Positions 35,355 through 44,786 of a DNA stretch of 64,000 nt are shown here, piece by piece. Location: assembly GCF_900119145.1 (NCBI RefSeq), contig NZ_FPIY01000002.1, positions 503,579 through 567,578 on the forward strand. The letters are read 5' to 3'. Below the pieces are notes generated by a model, which saw only the letters and a list, made by a program, of their open reading frames with translations, was not told the DNA's origin and did no database searches. A program made the translations under genes and the position numbers. The DNA comes from Cellulophaga fucicola (GTDB lineage Bacteria > Bacteroidota > Bacteroidia > Flavobacteriales > Flavobacteriaceae). Within the stretch, counting starts at the first letter, position 1, and each line of letters begins with the position of its first letter.

Positions 35355-36236
35355 TTAATTACGCTTGTCTTCTCCCCACAATAATTTATTGCGCAGCGTT
35401 TTTAAAAAGCTCTCTGACGTGTACTCTATCATTTTTATGGTAAAGTCCGCTTTTTTAACCGTTATTTCTGTTCCGTTTTCTAGAGTTACAATTCTAGAAT
35501 CTAAAGAAAGTAAATGATTTTTTTCTCTACCAGAAACTTTTAATTTAACCACAGTGTTATCTGAAATAACCAAAGGTCTTGCATTTAAATTGTGTGGCGC
35601 TATTGGTGTTATAACCAAAGATTTTGCCGTTGGTGTTATTACTGGACCTCCACAACTTAAAGAATACCCTGTAGAACCTGTTGGTGTAGACACAATTAAA
35701 CCATCTGCCCAGTAGGAATTTAAATACTCATCATTTAAAGTAGTTTCTACAGTAATCATAGAGGTTGTATCTTTTCTACTTACCGTAACCTCATTTAAAG
35801 CAAAATTAATAGAGTCAAATTCTGGTATAACCACATTAGAACTTACCGCAACCAAACTCCTATCTACCACAGTATATGCTTTAGCAACAAATTCCTGAAT
35901 TACTTTTCTAACATCTTCTTTTTTAAAGGTCGATAGAAACCCTAAACGTCCAGTATTTACACCAACAATAGGTATTCCTAAATCTTTAACAAAAGTAATT
36001 GCTCGTAAAATAGTACCATCGCCACCAAAACTAACAAACATATCAAAAGAAGCATCTAAACCTGTAGACTCTGTAAAGGTTAAAAAATTATTAATCTTTT
36101 CTGATTTCACTACAAAATCATAAAAACCTTTTTCAAAAAAAACAGCAGCATTATGCTGTTCTAACTCATCTAAAAGTTCTAGCACGTAGTCTGTGGCATC
36201 GTCATTATAAGTTTGTCCGTATATGGCAACTTTCAT
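35355..36236 (-). CDS. nadK: NAD kinase
   Basis: Phosphorylates NAD to NADP; 293 residues. Seen: the GGDGT motif (FVSFGGDGTILRA near 68-80), NTGRLGFLS near 98-106 and the second domain with TPTGSTGYSLSCGGP near 183-197. The start ATG overlaps the stop of the CBS-domain gene by 4 bp (ATGA), indicating coupling. Confidence 0.97.
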   Translation of the reverse strand: MKVAIYGQTYNDDATDYVLELLDELEQHNAAVFFEKGFYDFVVKSEKINNFLTFTESTGLDASFDMFVSFGGDGTILRAITFVKDLGIPIVGVNTGRLGFLSTFKKEDVRKVIQEFVAKAYTVVDRSLVAVSSNVVIPEFDSINFALNEVTVSRKDTTSMITVETTLNDEYLNSYWADGLIVSTPTGSTGYSLSCGGPVITPTAKSLVITPIAPHNLNARPLVISDNTVVKLKVSGREKNHLLSLDSRIVTLENGTEITVKKADFTIKMIEYTSESFLKTLRNKLLWGEDKRN

Positions 36237-36889
36237 ACGTTTAAGTATTTATCCAAGTAGTTAGAACGATCTTTTAAATCTTCCAAAAAAAGATCATCGT
36301 CATTACCGTACAATATAGTATAGTTATAACGCCTAAAAGACTGTGTAATTTCGTTTAAATTAGCCGAAGTAATTTTCAATGTTATTTGGGCAACATCATT
36401 TTCAATCTCTGTAATAAATGCACCATATAATTTAGCATTATTACTTTCTACAATCTGTGCAATTTCGCTAAAAGAATAATCAGACAACCCTTTTGCTACA
36501 ACTAAAATTCCGCCTGGTTCTGTAAAAAAAGGAGTTCCTATAAAAAGACTTACAATATCAGTTAAGTCATAATACCCAAAAAAAGTCTCATCCTTATCTA
36601 AAACAGGCAATATATTGGCATCATTTTTAGAAAAAACTTCTAGAACATCTAACCAAGACGTATCAGAGTCAACAAAAAACATTTCTAGATTGTATTTGTA
36701 CGCTTCAACTTTCTTGCCTTTTTCAAAAGTTTCAAAATCGTTTTCAGAAATCATTCCTAACAATTTACCATCTTCTACCACTGCAACGTGAGAAAAAGTA
36801 GACGTTTTAAAAAAACGAATTACCTTTTCCATATTGTCATCTATAGAAAAAACCGGAATTGTAGTTAATATTTGAGATTGTATCTGCAT
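36233..36889 (-). CDS. CBS-domain protein
   Basis: A 218-residue cytoplasmic protein with two CBS motifs (about 10-60 and 75-125; for example FSHVAVVEDGKLLGMISENDF), followed by a C-terminal region of about 90 residues. CBS pairs bind adenine nucleotides. Overlap with nadK suggests a role linked to NAD(P) or nucleotide status, but no function is established. Confidence 0.85.
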   Translation of the reverse strand: MQIQSQILTTIPVFSIDDNMEKVIRFFKTSTFSHVAVVEDGKLLGMISENDFETFEKGKKVEAYKYNLEMFFVDSDTSWLDVLEVFSKNDANILPVLDKDETFFGYYDLTDIVSLFIGTPFFTEPGGILVVAKGLSDYSFSEIAQIVESNNAKLYGAFITEIENDVAQITLKITSANLNEITQSFRRYNYTILYGNDDDLFLEDLKDRSNYLDKYLNV

Positions 36890-37006
36890 AGCTTTAATAA
36901 TAACGCAAATTAATAATAATTTATTCGACCTAGCTTATAATTAACAAGGCTTTTAATAAAAATAAAAAACCTTTTCAAACTAACTGCAAAAGCTATGCCT
37001 TATTTG

Positions 37007-37014
37007 TATTTTTG
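37007..37014 (+). promoter_or_regulatory. Predicted promoter -7 box of pdxJ
   Basis: TATTTTTG, an exact TAnnTTTG match, 21 bp before the preferred pdxJ ATG at 37036. The transcript would start around 37020, within about 10 bases of the upstream ATG at 37027, which favours the later start. Confidence 0.55.
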
Positions 37015-37035
37015 CAGTAGTTAAAGATGATAAAA

Positions 37036-37749
37036 ATGACAAAATTAAGCGTTAACATTAATAAAATTGCCACTTTAAGAAATTCTAGAGGCGGCAACGT
37101 GCCAAATTTATGTAAAGTAGCAACAGACATAGAGTCTTTTGGAGCAGAAGGCATCACAATACATCCAAGACCAGATGAACGCCATATTAGATACCAAGAT
37201 GCGCGCGATTTAAAACAAATTGTAACCACGGAGTACAACATAGAAGGCAACCCTATTAAAAAGTTTATAGATTTAGTTTTAGAAACACAGCCAACACAAG
37301 TAACATTGGTGCCAGATGCAGTAGATGCTATTACTTCTAATGCAGGTTGGGACACTGTTAAACATAAAGATTTTTTAAAGGAAGTTATTGCAACCTTTAA
37401 AGCCAACAACATTAGAACATCAATTTTTGTAAATGCTGATTTAAAAATGATTGAAGGTGCTGCAGAAACAGGTACAGACCGCATTGAACTGTATACAGAA
37501 AGTTTTGCTGATGCCTATGCTGCTGGAGATAAAACTGGCGTAAAACCATTTACAGATGCTGCTATTTTAGCACAAAAACTAAATTTAGGCATTAATGCAG
37601 GTCACGATCTTAGCTTAGACAATATTGCATATTTTAAACAAAATGTTCCAAACCTTCTAGAGGTTTCTATTGGTCACGCCTTAATAAGCGAATCTCTATA
37701 TTTAGGACTAGAGAATGTTGTAAATATGTATCTAAATAAATTAAAATAA
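37036..37749 (+). CDS. pdxJ: Pyridoxine 5'-phosphate synthase
   Basis: Last ring-forming step of the deoxyxylulose-5-phosphate-dependent vitamin B6 route; 237 residues. Seen: LSVNINKIATLRNSRGG at the N-terminus, FGAEGITIHPRPDERHIR near 35-52, TLVPD near 91-95, and NAGHDLSLDN near 192-201. The ATG at 37036 gives the usual start (MTKLSVN); an in-frame ATG lies 9 bp upstream. Its PLP product is the cofactor of MetY and MetZ in this window. It overlaps the next gene by one base. Confidence 0.96.
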   Translation: MTKLSVNINKIATLRNSRGGNVPNLCKVATDIESFGAEGITIHPRPDERHIRYQDARDLKQIVTTEYNIEGNPIKKFIDLVLETQPTQVTLVPDAVDAITSNAGWDTVKHKDFLKEVIATFKANNIRTSIFVNADLKMIEGAAETGTDRIELYTESFADAYAAGDKTGVKPFTDAAILAQKLNLGINAGHDLSLDNIAYFKQNVPNLLEVSIGHALISESLYLGLENVVNMYLNKLK

Positions 37750-38519
37750 TGCCAACATTACATTCTAAAATACTAGGAGAAGGGCAGCCTTTGTTAATCT
37801 TACACGGATTTTTAGGAATGTCTGATAATTGGAAAACTTTAGGCAGCAAGTATGAAGAAGCTGGCTTACAGGTACACTTAATAGACCAAAGAAATCACGG
37901 TAAAAGTTTTCACTCGACCGAGTTTAACTATGATATTCTTGCTAAAGACATTAAAGAATATATTGCAGAACACAATTTAAGCAACTGCATTGTTCTAGGA
38001 CACTCTATGGGTGGCAAAACCGCTATGCAACTTGCTTGCAGCTATCCAGAACTAGTAAGCAAATTAATAATTGCAGATATAGCACCTAAATTTTACCCAC
38101 CACACCACCACGAAATAATCAACGGTCTACAGGCTTTAGATTTAGATGTAATTACCTCCAGAACAGAAGCCAGCGAAGAACTTGCTAAATATATTTCTAA
38201 TGCAGGTATACGCCAATTTTTACTAAAAAATCTGTATTGGGTAGAAAAGAGAAAATTAGGTTTTAGATTTAATCTAGAAGTTTTAGCAGAACGCATGGAA
38301 CAAATAGGAGAAAATATAGAAGCGTCTGCAGTTTACAACAAACCAACTCTTTTTTTAAGAGGAGATAAATCTGAGTACATATCCCCTTTAGACAATGATA
38401 TTATAAAATCTCATTTTCCTAAAGCAGAGATAAAAACAATAACAAATGCAGGGCATTGGTTACACGCAGAAAATCCTAAGGAATTCTTAGAAAAATCTCT
38501 TATCTTTATAAGAAATTAA
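37749..38519 (+). CDS. Alpha/beta hydrolase (YbfF-like esterase)
   Basis: A 256-residue hydrolase with a complete catalytic set: oxyanion LHGFLGMSDNW near 18-28, nucleophile elbow GHSMGGKTA near 86-94, and a C-terminal AGHWLHAENP histidine near 236. It resembles YbfF and other small acyl-CoA or ester hydrolases. Its start overlaps the pdxJ stop (TAATG), so the two are coupled, though no link to B6 is known. The substrate is unknown. Confidence 0.85.
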   Translation: MPTLHSKILGEGQPLLILHGFLGMSDNWKTLGSKYEEAGLQVHLIDQRNHGKSFHSTEFNYDILAKDIKEYIAEHNLSNCIVLGHSMGGKTAMQLACSYPELVSKLIIADIAPKFYPPHHHEIINGLQALDLDVITSRTEASEELAKYISNAGIRQFLLKNLYWVEKRKLGFRFNLEVLAERMEQIGENIEASAVYNKPTLFLRGDKSEYISPLDNDIIKSHFPKAEIKTITNAGHWLHAENPKEFLEKSLIFIRN

Positions 38520-38538
38520 CCCCTTAAACAAATACGCT

Positions 38539-38889
38539 ATGAAAACTATTTTACGCATACTATTAAGTGCAATTGCTGTAGTAGTACTTTCTAAAGTTTT
38601 ACCTGGCATTGGTGTAGACAGCTACACAACTGCTATTATAGTAGCTGTTGTATTAAGCTTGTTAAACTTTTTTATAAAACCACTATTAGTTATACTTACA
38701 CTACCAGTAACCATAGTAACTTTAGGGTTGTTTTTACTTGTAGTAAACGCTTGTATTATAAAATTAGCAGGCTATTTTGTTTCTGGCTTTACAGTAGATA
38801 GTTGGTTGTGGGCCATAGTATTTAGCTTATTATTATCGCTATTACAATCCATATTATTTTCTATCTTAAAAAGCGACAAAGAAAAATAA
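38539..38889 (+). CDS. Phage holin family (PF04020-like) small membrane protein
   Basis: A 116-residue protein of four hydrophobic helices with short loops (including NFFIKPLLVILTLPVTIVTLG), the pattern of the so-called mycobacterial four-TMS phage holin family. Members are common in bacterial chromosomes far from phages, and nothing here suggests prophage. It follows the hydrolase gene by 19 bp and is probably co-transcribed. Function is unknown. Confidence 0.85.
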   Translation: MKTILRILLSAIAVVVLSKVLPGIGVDSYTTAIIVAVVLSLLNFFIKPLLVILTLPVTIVTLGLFLLVVNACIIKLAGYFVSGFTVDSWLWAIVFSLLLSLLQSILFSILKSDKEK

Positions 38890-38923
38890 CATACCCATTT
38901 GTATTACAACAATTTAAAAACTT

Positions 38924-38952
38924 GTAGAGGTAATTAAAATGTACTATTTTTG
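38924..38952 (+). promoter_or_regulatory. Predicted promoter of tig
   Basis: TATTTTTG at 38945-38952 is an exact -7 match, with TTG about 20 bp upstream near 38922-38924. The leader to the tig ATG is about 30 bases. Confidence 0.6.
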
Positions 38953-38987
38953 CAGCCCATTTTATTTAAGTAAAATCAGATTCAAAA

Positions 38988-40316
38988 ATGAATATTACAA
39001 AAGAGCAGATTGATGCATTAAATGCAGTTGTAAAAGTTGCTATTACTAAAGAGGACTACCAAGATAAGGTACAAGCAATTCTTGAGGATTATAGAAAGCA
39101 AGCAAACATACCAGGTTTTAGAAAAGGACACGTACCAATGGGTCTTATTAAAAAACAATACGGTAAGGCTGTTTTAGTAGATGAAGTAAATAAACTTATA
39201 CAAGACAACCTAAACAAATACCTAACTGAAGAAAAGTTAGATGTTCTTGGTAACCCTTTACCAAAACAACAAGACGACTTTAATTGGGATGCAGAAAACC
39301 TAGACTTTGAATTTGAATTAGGTTTAGCTCCAGAATTTGAAGCTCCAATAAAGACTAAAAAAGCAATTACGCAGTACAAAATAGTTGCAGACAAAAAGAT
39401 GATAGACGAACAAGTAGATCGTATTGGTAAACAATATGGTAAACTTATCTCTAAAACAGAAGTGTCTAAAAAAGATGAAGTAACTGGTACCTTCTCTAAC
39501 GAAGCTGAAGAAATAGACAACAAAACAACTATAGAATTAAGCAACCTTAAAGCTAAAAAAGCAACTGATGCTTTAGTTGGCAAAAAAGTTGGCGATGTAG
39601 TTACATTAAAAACTAAAGGTCTTTTTAAAGAAGATTACCAATTATCTAGTGCATTAGGTTTAGCTGCTGATAAATCTGCAGATTTAGACACAGAAGTTAC
39701 TTTCACTATTGAAGAAATTAATGAGCGTGAGCCTGCAGAAATGAACCAAGAGTTGTTTGACAAGTTGTTTGGTGAAGAAAAAATTTCTACCGTAAAAGAA
39801 CTTAGAGACAAAATTAAAGAAGATACAGAAAAACAATTTGAACAACAATCTGATCAGAAGTTGTTAAATGACATTACTGAGAACTTTATTGAAAACACAA
39901 AGTTTGAATTACCTACTGAATTCTTAAAAAAATGGATTCAAGTAACAGGTGAAAAGCCATTAACAGAAGAAGAAGCTAGCGCTGAATTTGAAAAATCTGA
40001 AAAAGGCTTACGTTACCAATTAATTGAAGGTAAAATTATACAAGAAAACAATCTTCAAGTAAATTTTGATGAATTAAAAGACTTTGCAAAAGGTTTTATT
40101 AAATCTCAAATGGCACAATACGGTCAATTAAACCCTGCAGAAGAAGAATTAGATAACATCGCTGCTAGAATTATGTCTAACCAAGACGAAGTTAAAAGAT
40201 TATCTGAGCAGTTAATGAGCCAAAAATTACTTTCGTTATACAAAGAGAAAGCAAACCTTAAAGAAAAGGAACTTTCTTATGACGAATTTATCAAAGAAGT
40301 TTACGGAAAAGAATAA
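38988..40316 (+). CDS. tig: Trigger factor
   Basis: Ribosome-bound chaperone and prolyl isomerase; 442 residues. Seen: the N-terminal ribosome-binding loop in PGFRKGHVPMGLIKKQYG near 41-58 (the canonical G-F-R-x-G-x-x-P signature), a middle region (about 150-245) that is a degenerate FKBP-like domain, and a long helical C-terminus. It stands upstream of clpP-clpX, the common bacterial order tig-clpP-clpX, but a terminator separates it from clpP. Confidence 0.95.
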   Translation: MNITKEQIDALNAVVKVAITKEDYQDKVQAILEDYRKQANIPGFRKGHVPMGLIKKQYGKAVLVDEVNKLIQDNLNKYLTEEKLDVLGNPLPKQQDDFNWDAENLDFEFELGLAPEFEAPIKTKKAITQYKIVADKKMIDEQVDRIGKQYGKLISKTEVSKKDEVTGTFSNEAEEIDNKTTIELSNLKAKKATDALVGKKVGDVVTLKTKGLFKEDYQLSSALGLAADKSADLDTEVTFTIEEINEREPAEMNQELFDKLFGEEKISTVKELRDKIKEDTEKQFEQQSDQKLLNDITENFIENTKFELPTEFLKKWIQVTGEKPLTEEEASAEFEKSEKGLRYQLIEGKIIQENNLQVNFDELKDFAKGFIKSQMAQYGQLNPAEEELDNIAARIMSNQDEVKRLSEQLMSQKLLSLYKEKANLKEKELSYDEFIKEVYGKE

Positions 40317-40462
40317 ATTTTATTACCAAGCACTGTTAAAAAAATGCCAGTGTATATAAGGTAAAACAAAAAATTCCGTTAAATTTAGTATCAAACCATA
40401 GCTTTAAGTTTTAAAAGCAATTTAGACTATAGGTCGTCACTAAAAAAAATAAGTATATTTAC

Positions 40463-40497
40463 GGTGCCGAAAGTAAAAATTTTCGGCACCTTTTTTA
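40463..40497 (+). terminator. Hairpin terminator between tig and clpP
   Basis: A perfect stem (GGTGCCGAAA/TTTCGGCACC with a short loop) followed by six T residues. It lies 147 bp after the tig stop but only 24 bp before the clpP ATG. A near-promoter box, TATATTTA at 40454-40461, directly precedes it. Confidence 0.8.
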
Positions 40498-40520
40498 TTT
40501 AAAAATACCAAATACTACAT

Positions 40521-41198
40521 ATGGACTACGGAAAAGAATTTAAAAACTACGCCATAAAGGACCAAGGGATTAACAGCATGTACTACGATAAAATCTTAAG
40601 TACAATGTACCCAAGCAATATGACTCCTAACATTATCGAAGAAAGACAACTAAATGCAATTGCAATGGATGTTTTCTCTAGATTAATGATGGACAGAATT
40701 ATATTTTTAGGAACAGGTATTAACGACCAAGTTGCTAACATAGTACAAGCACAATTATTGTTTTTAGAAAGTGCAGACGCCTCTAAAGACATTCAAATAT
40801 ACATTAACTCTCCTGGTGGTAGCGTTTATGCCGGCTTAGGTATATACGACACTATGCAATTTATAAAACCAGACGTAGCAACTATTTGTACTGGTATGGC
40901 TGCATCTATGGGAGCTGTATTACTTTGTGCTGGCGCAGAAGGTAAACGTAGTGGATTAACTCACTCTCGTGTTATGATACACCAACCATTAGGTGGCGCT
41001 CAAGGACAAGCTAGCGATATAGAAATTACCGCTAGAGAAATATTAAAATTAAAAGACGAGTTATATAATATTATTGCAACACATTCTGGCCAACCTTTTG
41101 ACAAAGTTAGCAACGATAGTGACAGAGATTACTGGATGAAAGCTGACGAAGCCAAAAAATATGGCATGATAGACGAAATATTAGTTAGGGAAAAGTAA
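40521..41198 (+). CDS. clpP: ATP-dependent Clp protease proteolytic subunit
   Basis: Serine protease ring of ClpXP; 225 residues. Seen: the catalytic serine in GMAASMGA near 130-137, histidine in [10 protein letters not shown] near 152-161 and aspartate in DSDRDYWM near 200-207. The N-terminus is about 20-25 residues longer than the Escherichia coli mature protein and may be processed. clpX follows by 45 bp. Confidence 0.97.
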   Translation: MDYGKEFKNYAIKDQGINSMYYDKILSTMYPSNMTPNIIEERQLNAIAMDVFSRLMMDRIIFLGTGINDQVANIVQAQLLFLESADASKDIQIYINSPGGSVYAGLGIYDTMQFIKPDVATICTGMAASMGAVLLCAGAEGKRSGLTHSRVMIHQPLGGAQGQASDIEITAREILKLKDELYNIIATHSGQPFDKVSNDSDRDYWMKADEAKKYGMIDEILVREK

Positions 41199-41243
41199 TA
41201 TAACCGACTAATAACAAACCTATTAAAGAGAAGATGTAGACTT

Positions 41244-42479
41244 ATGGCAAAGGAAAATTTAGAATGTTCTTTTTGTAAAAGAACCAAAGCAGAAACAAAT
41301 ATATTAATTGCTGGTGAAGGTGCGCATATTTGCGACAGATGTATAGAGCAAGCTTACGGCATTGTTATAGAAGACACTAAGCAATCTAAAACAGATAGTT
41401 TATCTGCAGAATTGGTTCTTAAAAAACCTATGGATATAAAAGCGTTTTTAGACACTTTTATTATAGGTCAAGAACGTACAAAAAAAGTAATGTCTGTAGC
41501 AGTATATAACCACTACAAAAGATTATTACAGCCTTCTAGCACAGAAGACGATGTAGAAATACAGAAGAGTAATATTATAATGGCTGGTCAAACCGGTACC
41601 GGAAAAACATTAATGGCTAAAACAATTGCCAAAATGCTTAACGTACCATTAGCTATTGTAGATGCTACCGTTTTAACAGAAGCTGGTTATGTTGGTGAAG
41701 ATGTAGAAAGTTTATTAACTCGTTTATTACAAGCCGCAGATTACAACTTAGAAAAAGCTGAACGCGGTATTGTTTTTATAGATGAGATTGATAAAATTGC
41801 TCGCAAGAGCGATAACCCATCTATAACAAGGGATGTTTCTGGAGAAGGTGTGCAACAAGGTCTACTTAAACTATTAGAAGGTACCGTAGTTAACGTACCA
41901 CCAAAAGGTGGACGTAAGCATCCAGATCAAAAATTTATAGAGGTAAACACAGAAAACATATTATTTATTGCCGGTGGTGCTTTTGATGGTATTGAACGTA
42001 TTATTACAAAACGTTTAAATATGCAGGCAGTTGGGTACAGCGCATCTAAGTTAGATGACAACGTAGACAACTCTAATATTTTACAGTATATAATTCCAAA
42101 GGATTTAAAAGAATTTGGTTTAATTCCTGAAATTATTGGACGTTTACCTGTTTTAACGCATATGAATCCGTTAGACGAAAAAACACTACGCGCTATACTT
42201 ACAGAGCCTAAAAATGCTATTATTAAACAGTATGAAAAGCTTTTTGGTATGGATAATATTAAATTTACCATAACAGACGAAGCTTTAGATTACATTGTTA
42301 AAAAAGCAATAGATTACAAATTAGGAGCTAGAGGTTTACGTTCTTTATGCGAAGCTATCTTTACAGACGCTATGTTTGAGCTACCTAGTAGTGAAGACAA
42401 AGAGTTTAAAGTAACAAAAGAGTATGCAGAACAAAAACTGTCTTACGAAACAGTTAAAAAACTAAAAGCCGTTTCATAA
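41244..42479 (+). CDS. clpX: ATP-dependent Clp protease ATP-binding subunit ClpX
   Basis: AAA+ unfoldase feeding ClpP; 411 residues. Seen: the N-terminal zinc-binding domain with CSFC near 8-11 and CDRC near 30-33, Walker A GQTGTGKT near 115-122, Walker [14 protein letters not shown] near 172-184 and sensor regions toward [13 protein letters not shown] near 355-367. The first pore and tail signatures are conventional. The stop codon lies inside the terminator hairpin. Confidence 0.97.
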   Translation: MAKENLECSFCKRTKAETNILIAGEGAHICDRCIEQAYGIVIEDTKQSKTDSLSAELVLKKPMDIKAFLDTFIIGQERTKKVMSVAVYNHYKRLLQPSSTEDDVEIQKSNIIMAGQTGTGKTLMAKTIAKMLNVPLAIVDATVLTEAGYVGEDVESLLTRLLQAADYNLEKAERGIVFIDEIDKIARKSDNPSITRDVSGEGVQQGLLKLLEGTVVNVPPKGGRKHPDQKFIEVNTENILFIAGGAFDGIERIITKRLNMQAVGYSASKLDDNVDNSNILQYIIPKDLKEFGLIPEIIGRLPVLTHMNPLDEKTLRAILTEPKNAIIKQYEKLFGMDNIKFTITDEALDYIVKKAIDYKLGARGLRSLCEAIFTDAMFELPSSEDKEFKVTKEYAEQKLSYETVKKLKAVS

Positions 42480-42493
42480 CAAAACGGCTTTTA
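42463..42493 (+). terminator. Terminator of clpX overlapping its stop codon
   Basis: Stem TAAAAGCCGTTT with AAACGGCTTTTA around a short loop. The 5' arm includes the last codons of clpX. It is followed by a T-poor sequence, so termination may be shared with the next hairpin at 42508-42541. Confidence 0.65.
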
Positions 42494-42507
42494 CAATTAC
42501 TATATTA

Positions 42508-42541
42508 AAAATATCCTGAAGTTTTCTTTAGGATATTTTTT
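42508..42541. terminator. Bidirectional terminator between clpX and the alpha/beta-hydrolase gene
   Basis: Stem AAAAATATCCT/AGGATATTTTT with a central loop and T-rich flanks on both strands. Its right arm covers the stop codon of the minus-strand gene at 42528. Confidence 0.7.
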
Positions 42542-43118
42542 TTGCTAAAACTTTAATTTTAGCTTCTGTTTTTTCTTCAACAGGCTTAGTCATCACCTTA
42601 TCTAAAAGATCCAGACACACTTTCTGTATCACTTGTGAGTCAGAATACATTTCATGACCAAAGTTCTCTACAATCTCTAGATTTACACCAATAGTCTCAG
42701 ACCATTTAGTAGAAGGCTTATACAAATCTTTACTTCCAAAAAGCATTTTCACCTCTCCATCTGCACGCTCTACTTCTTTTCTTAATCTAGTAGCAGACAC
42801 TGTATACAAAGATTTCATTGGCAAACCCTTTAAATTTGCTTTCCAAGCAATTGTACCACCCATACTAAAAGCCAAGTAATGCGCTGGCTTAGTTTCTTTT
42901 TTTACCAATTGAGAAACAGCAGTATCTATACCACCATCTACAAAGGCTGTGTGAATGTTTTTTTCTGACTGCACTAACAGATCTACATCTGCCAATTGCT
43001 GAATATCGTAATACTCAATATTGTAATATTGCTGTAGGTAGCCCAAATAAGAAGTAATCCACATTCCCCTCTTGGCCCCCCACATATCTGACAAAACAAC
43101 TAGTCTTTCTGAATTCAT
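42528..43118 (-). CDS. Alpha/beta-hydrolase-fold protein, short
   Basis: A 196-residue protein with a nucleophile-elbow-like FSMGGTIAW near 103-111, an acidic residue in LFGSKD near 145-150 and a histidine in FGHEMY near 172-177, consistent with a compact alpha/beta hydrolase. Its WITSYLGYLQQYY N-terminal region is not one I recognise. The C-terminal tail is Lys/Glu-rich. It lies 70 bp after the GH3-like gene on the same strand. Function is unknown. Confidence 0.7.
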   Translation of the reverse strand: MNSERLVVLSDMWGAKRGMWITSYLGYLQQYYNIEYYDIQQLADVDLLVQSEKNIHTAFVDGGIDTAVSQLVKKETKPAHYLAFSMGGTIAWKANLKGLPMKSLYTVSATRLRKEVERADGEVKMLFGSKDLYKPSTKWSETIGVNLEIVENFGHEMYSDSQVIQKVCLDLLDKVMTKPVEEKTEAKIKVLAKKIS

Positions 43119-43188
43119 ATTTTTATAGTTTTATATACTGGTTAGGTTTATATCAACAATATGAAGCTTAACCACCAAAAAAACGAAT

Positions 43189-44703
43189 TTATTTGTTCAT
43201 TAGAAGCAATTCATCGATATAGTCCCTTTTATTAGATAATCTTGGGATCTTATGTTGCCCCCCTAATTTACTTCTAACTTTTAACCAATCATAAAAAAGG
43301 TCTTGCCTGGCAATGTGCACATTAGGCATATTTAATGTAATATTATTGTATCGCTTTGCTTCATAATCTGAATTTAAAGATTTTAAAGCATTATCTAATA
43401 ACTCCGTAAAATGTGCAATATCCTCCGGCTCTTTTCTAAACTCAATTATCCACTCGTGCGCACCTTTTTCTCTCCCTACCATAAAAATAGGCGCAACAGT
43501 ATAGTCTTTAATTTGAGCTGCAGTTTTTATACAAACCTTTCTTAATGCTTCTTCAGCATTCTCTATAATTAACTCCTCACCAAACACATTAATATGGTGT
43601 TTGGTTCTACCTGTAATCTTAATTCTATACGGACTTACCGAAGTAAACCTAACTGTATCTCCTATTTTGTAACGCCACAAACCTGCATTGGTTGTAATAA
43701 TAATCGCGTAGTTTTTATGTAACTCCACATCCCACAGCGCAACTACTTTCTGGTTTAAAGTCCCATATGCATCCATCGGAATAAACTCATAGAAAATACC
43801 ATAATCTAACATTAACAACAAATCATCTGCATTGTTCCTGTCTTGTATAGCAAAGAACCCTTCAGAGGCATTGTAAATTTCGTAATAGTTAAACTTTTTT
43901 CTAGGCAACAAGGCTTTGTATTGTTCTTTATACGGACTAAAACTAACTCCGCCATGAAAATACACCTCTAGATTTTCCCAAACCTCAAACAAATGTGCTT
44001 TCCCAGTTTGCTCTAGCATATTATTAAGCAGCACCAACATCCAAGATGGTACACCAGCCAAGCTTGTTACATTTTCTAACTTACTTTCATTAATAATAGC
44101 ATCTAATTTGGTTTCCCATTCACTCATTAATGACACCTTATTACTTGGCGTACTACTCATTTCTGCCCAAAAAGGCATATTATCAATTAAAATAGCAGAT
44201 AAATCTCCGAAAAAGCTACCATTATCTTCATACAAATCTTTACTACCTCCTAAACGCAAACTCTTACCTGTAAACAATTGTGAGTTTTCATTATTATTTA
44301 AATACAGACACAATAAATCTTTACCAGACTTGTAATGACAATCTTCTAAAGCCTCTGTACTAACAGGGATAAATTTACTTTTTGCATTGGTAGTACCACT
44401 ACTCTTAGCAAACCACTTTATACTTGTTGGCCAAAAGATGTTCTGCTCTCCTTTTCTAGTTCGCTCTATAAAAGGCTCTACTTCTTCATAGGAAACAATA
44501 GGTAATCGTTCTGCAAATTCTTTATAATTTGTAATAGATGCAAAGTCGTATTTTCTACCAACTTCTGTATCCTTAGCTATAGTTAACAGCTTAAACATTA
44601 CCTCTTCTTGGACCTCAGCAGGGTATTTTAAAAAAAGTTCTATTTGGTGATACCGCTTTTTAAGCAACCAAGAAGCTATAGAATTAACAAAAGGTATTGA
44701 CAT
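43189..44703 (-). CDS. GH3 auxin-responsive promoter family protein
   Basis: A 504-residue member of the GH3 branch of acyl-adenylate-forming enzymes. Seen: the ATP-binding FAKSSGTTNAKSKFIPV near 107-123, a YNASEGFFA motif near 278-286, and RYKIGDTVRF near 344-353. Plant members conjugate amino acids to hormones. The bacterial substrate is unknown, so an acyl-amino-acid ligase role is only a family-based suggestion. It is divergent from the DUF2797 gene, the two starts being 83 bp apart. Confidence 0.85.
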   Translation of the reverse strand: MSIPFVNSIASWLLKKRYHQIELFLKYPAEVQEEVMFKLLTIAKDTEVGRKYDFASITNYKEFAERLPIVSYEEVEPFIERTRKGEQNIFWPTSIKWFAKSSGTTNAKSKFIPVSTEALEDCHYKSGKDLLCLYLNNNENSQLFTGKSLRLGGSKDLYEDNGSFFGDLSAILIDNMPFWAEMSSTPSNKVSLMSEWETKLDAIINESKLENVTSLAGVPSWMLVLLNNMLEQTGKAHLFEVWENLEVYFHGGVSFSPYKEQYKALLPRKKFNYYEIYNASEGFFAIQDRNNADDLLLMLDYGIFYEFIPMDAYGTLNQKVVALWDVELHKNYAIIITTNAGLWRYKIGDTVRFTSVSPYRIKITGRTKHHINVFGEELIIENAEEALRKVCIKTAAQIKDYTVAPIFMVGREKGAHEWIIEFRKEPEDIAHFTELLDNALKSLNSDYEAKRYNNITLNMPNVHIARQDLFYDWLKVRSKLGGQHKIPRLSNKRDYIDELLLMNK

Positions 44704-44786
44704 TTTTAGGTATCTTTATCCTGAAAAATTTCAGAGGTTATTTTGATAAAAGTAGCCTTTACTTATTTAATATTCAAATAGATTTT

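Noticed and set aside
38539-38889. Prophage remnant suggested by the holin-family name
   Set aside because: No phage structural, integrase or lysis gene is near, and this family is widespread in chromosomes without phages.
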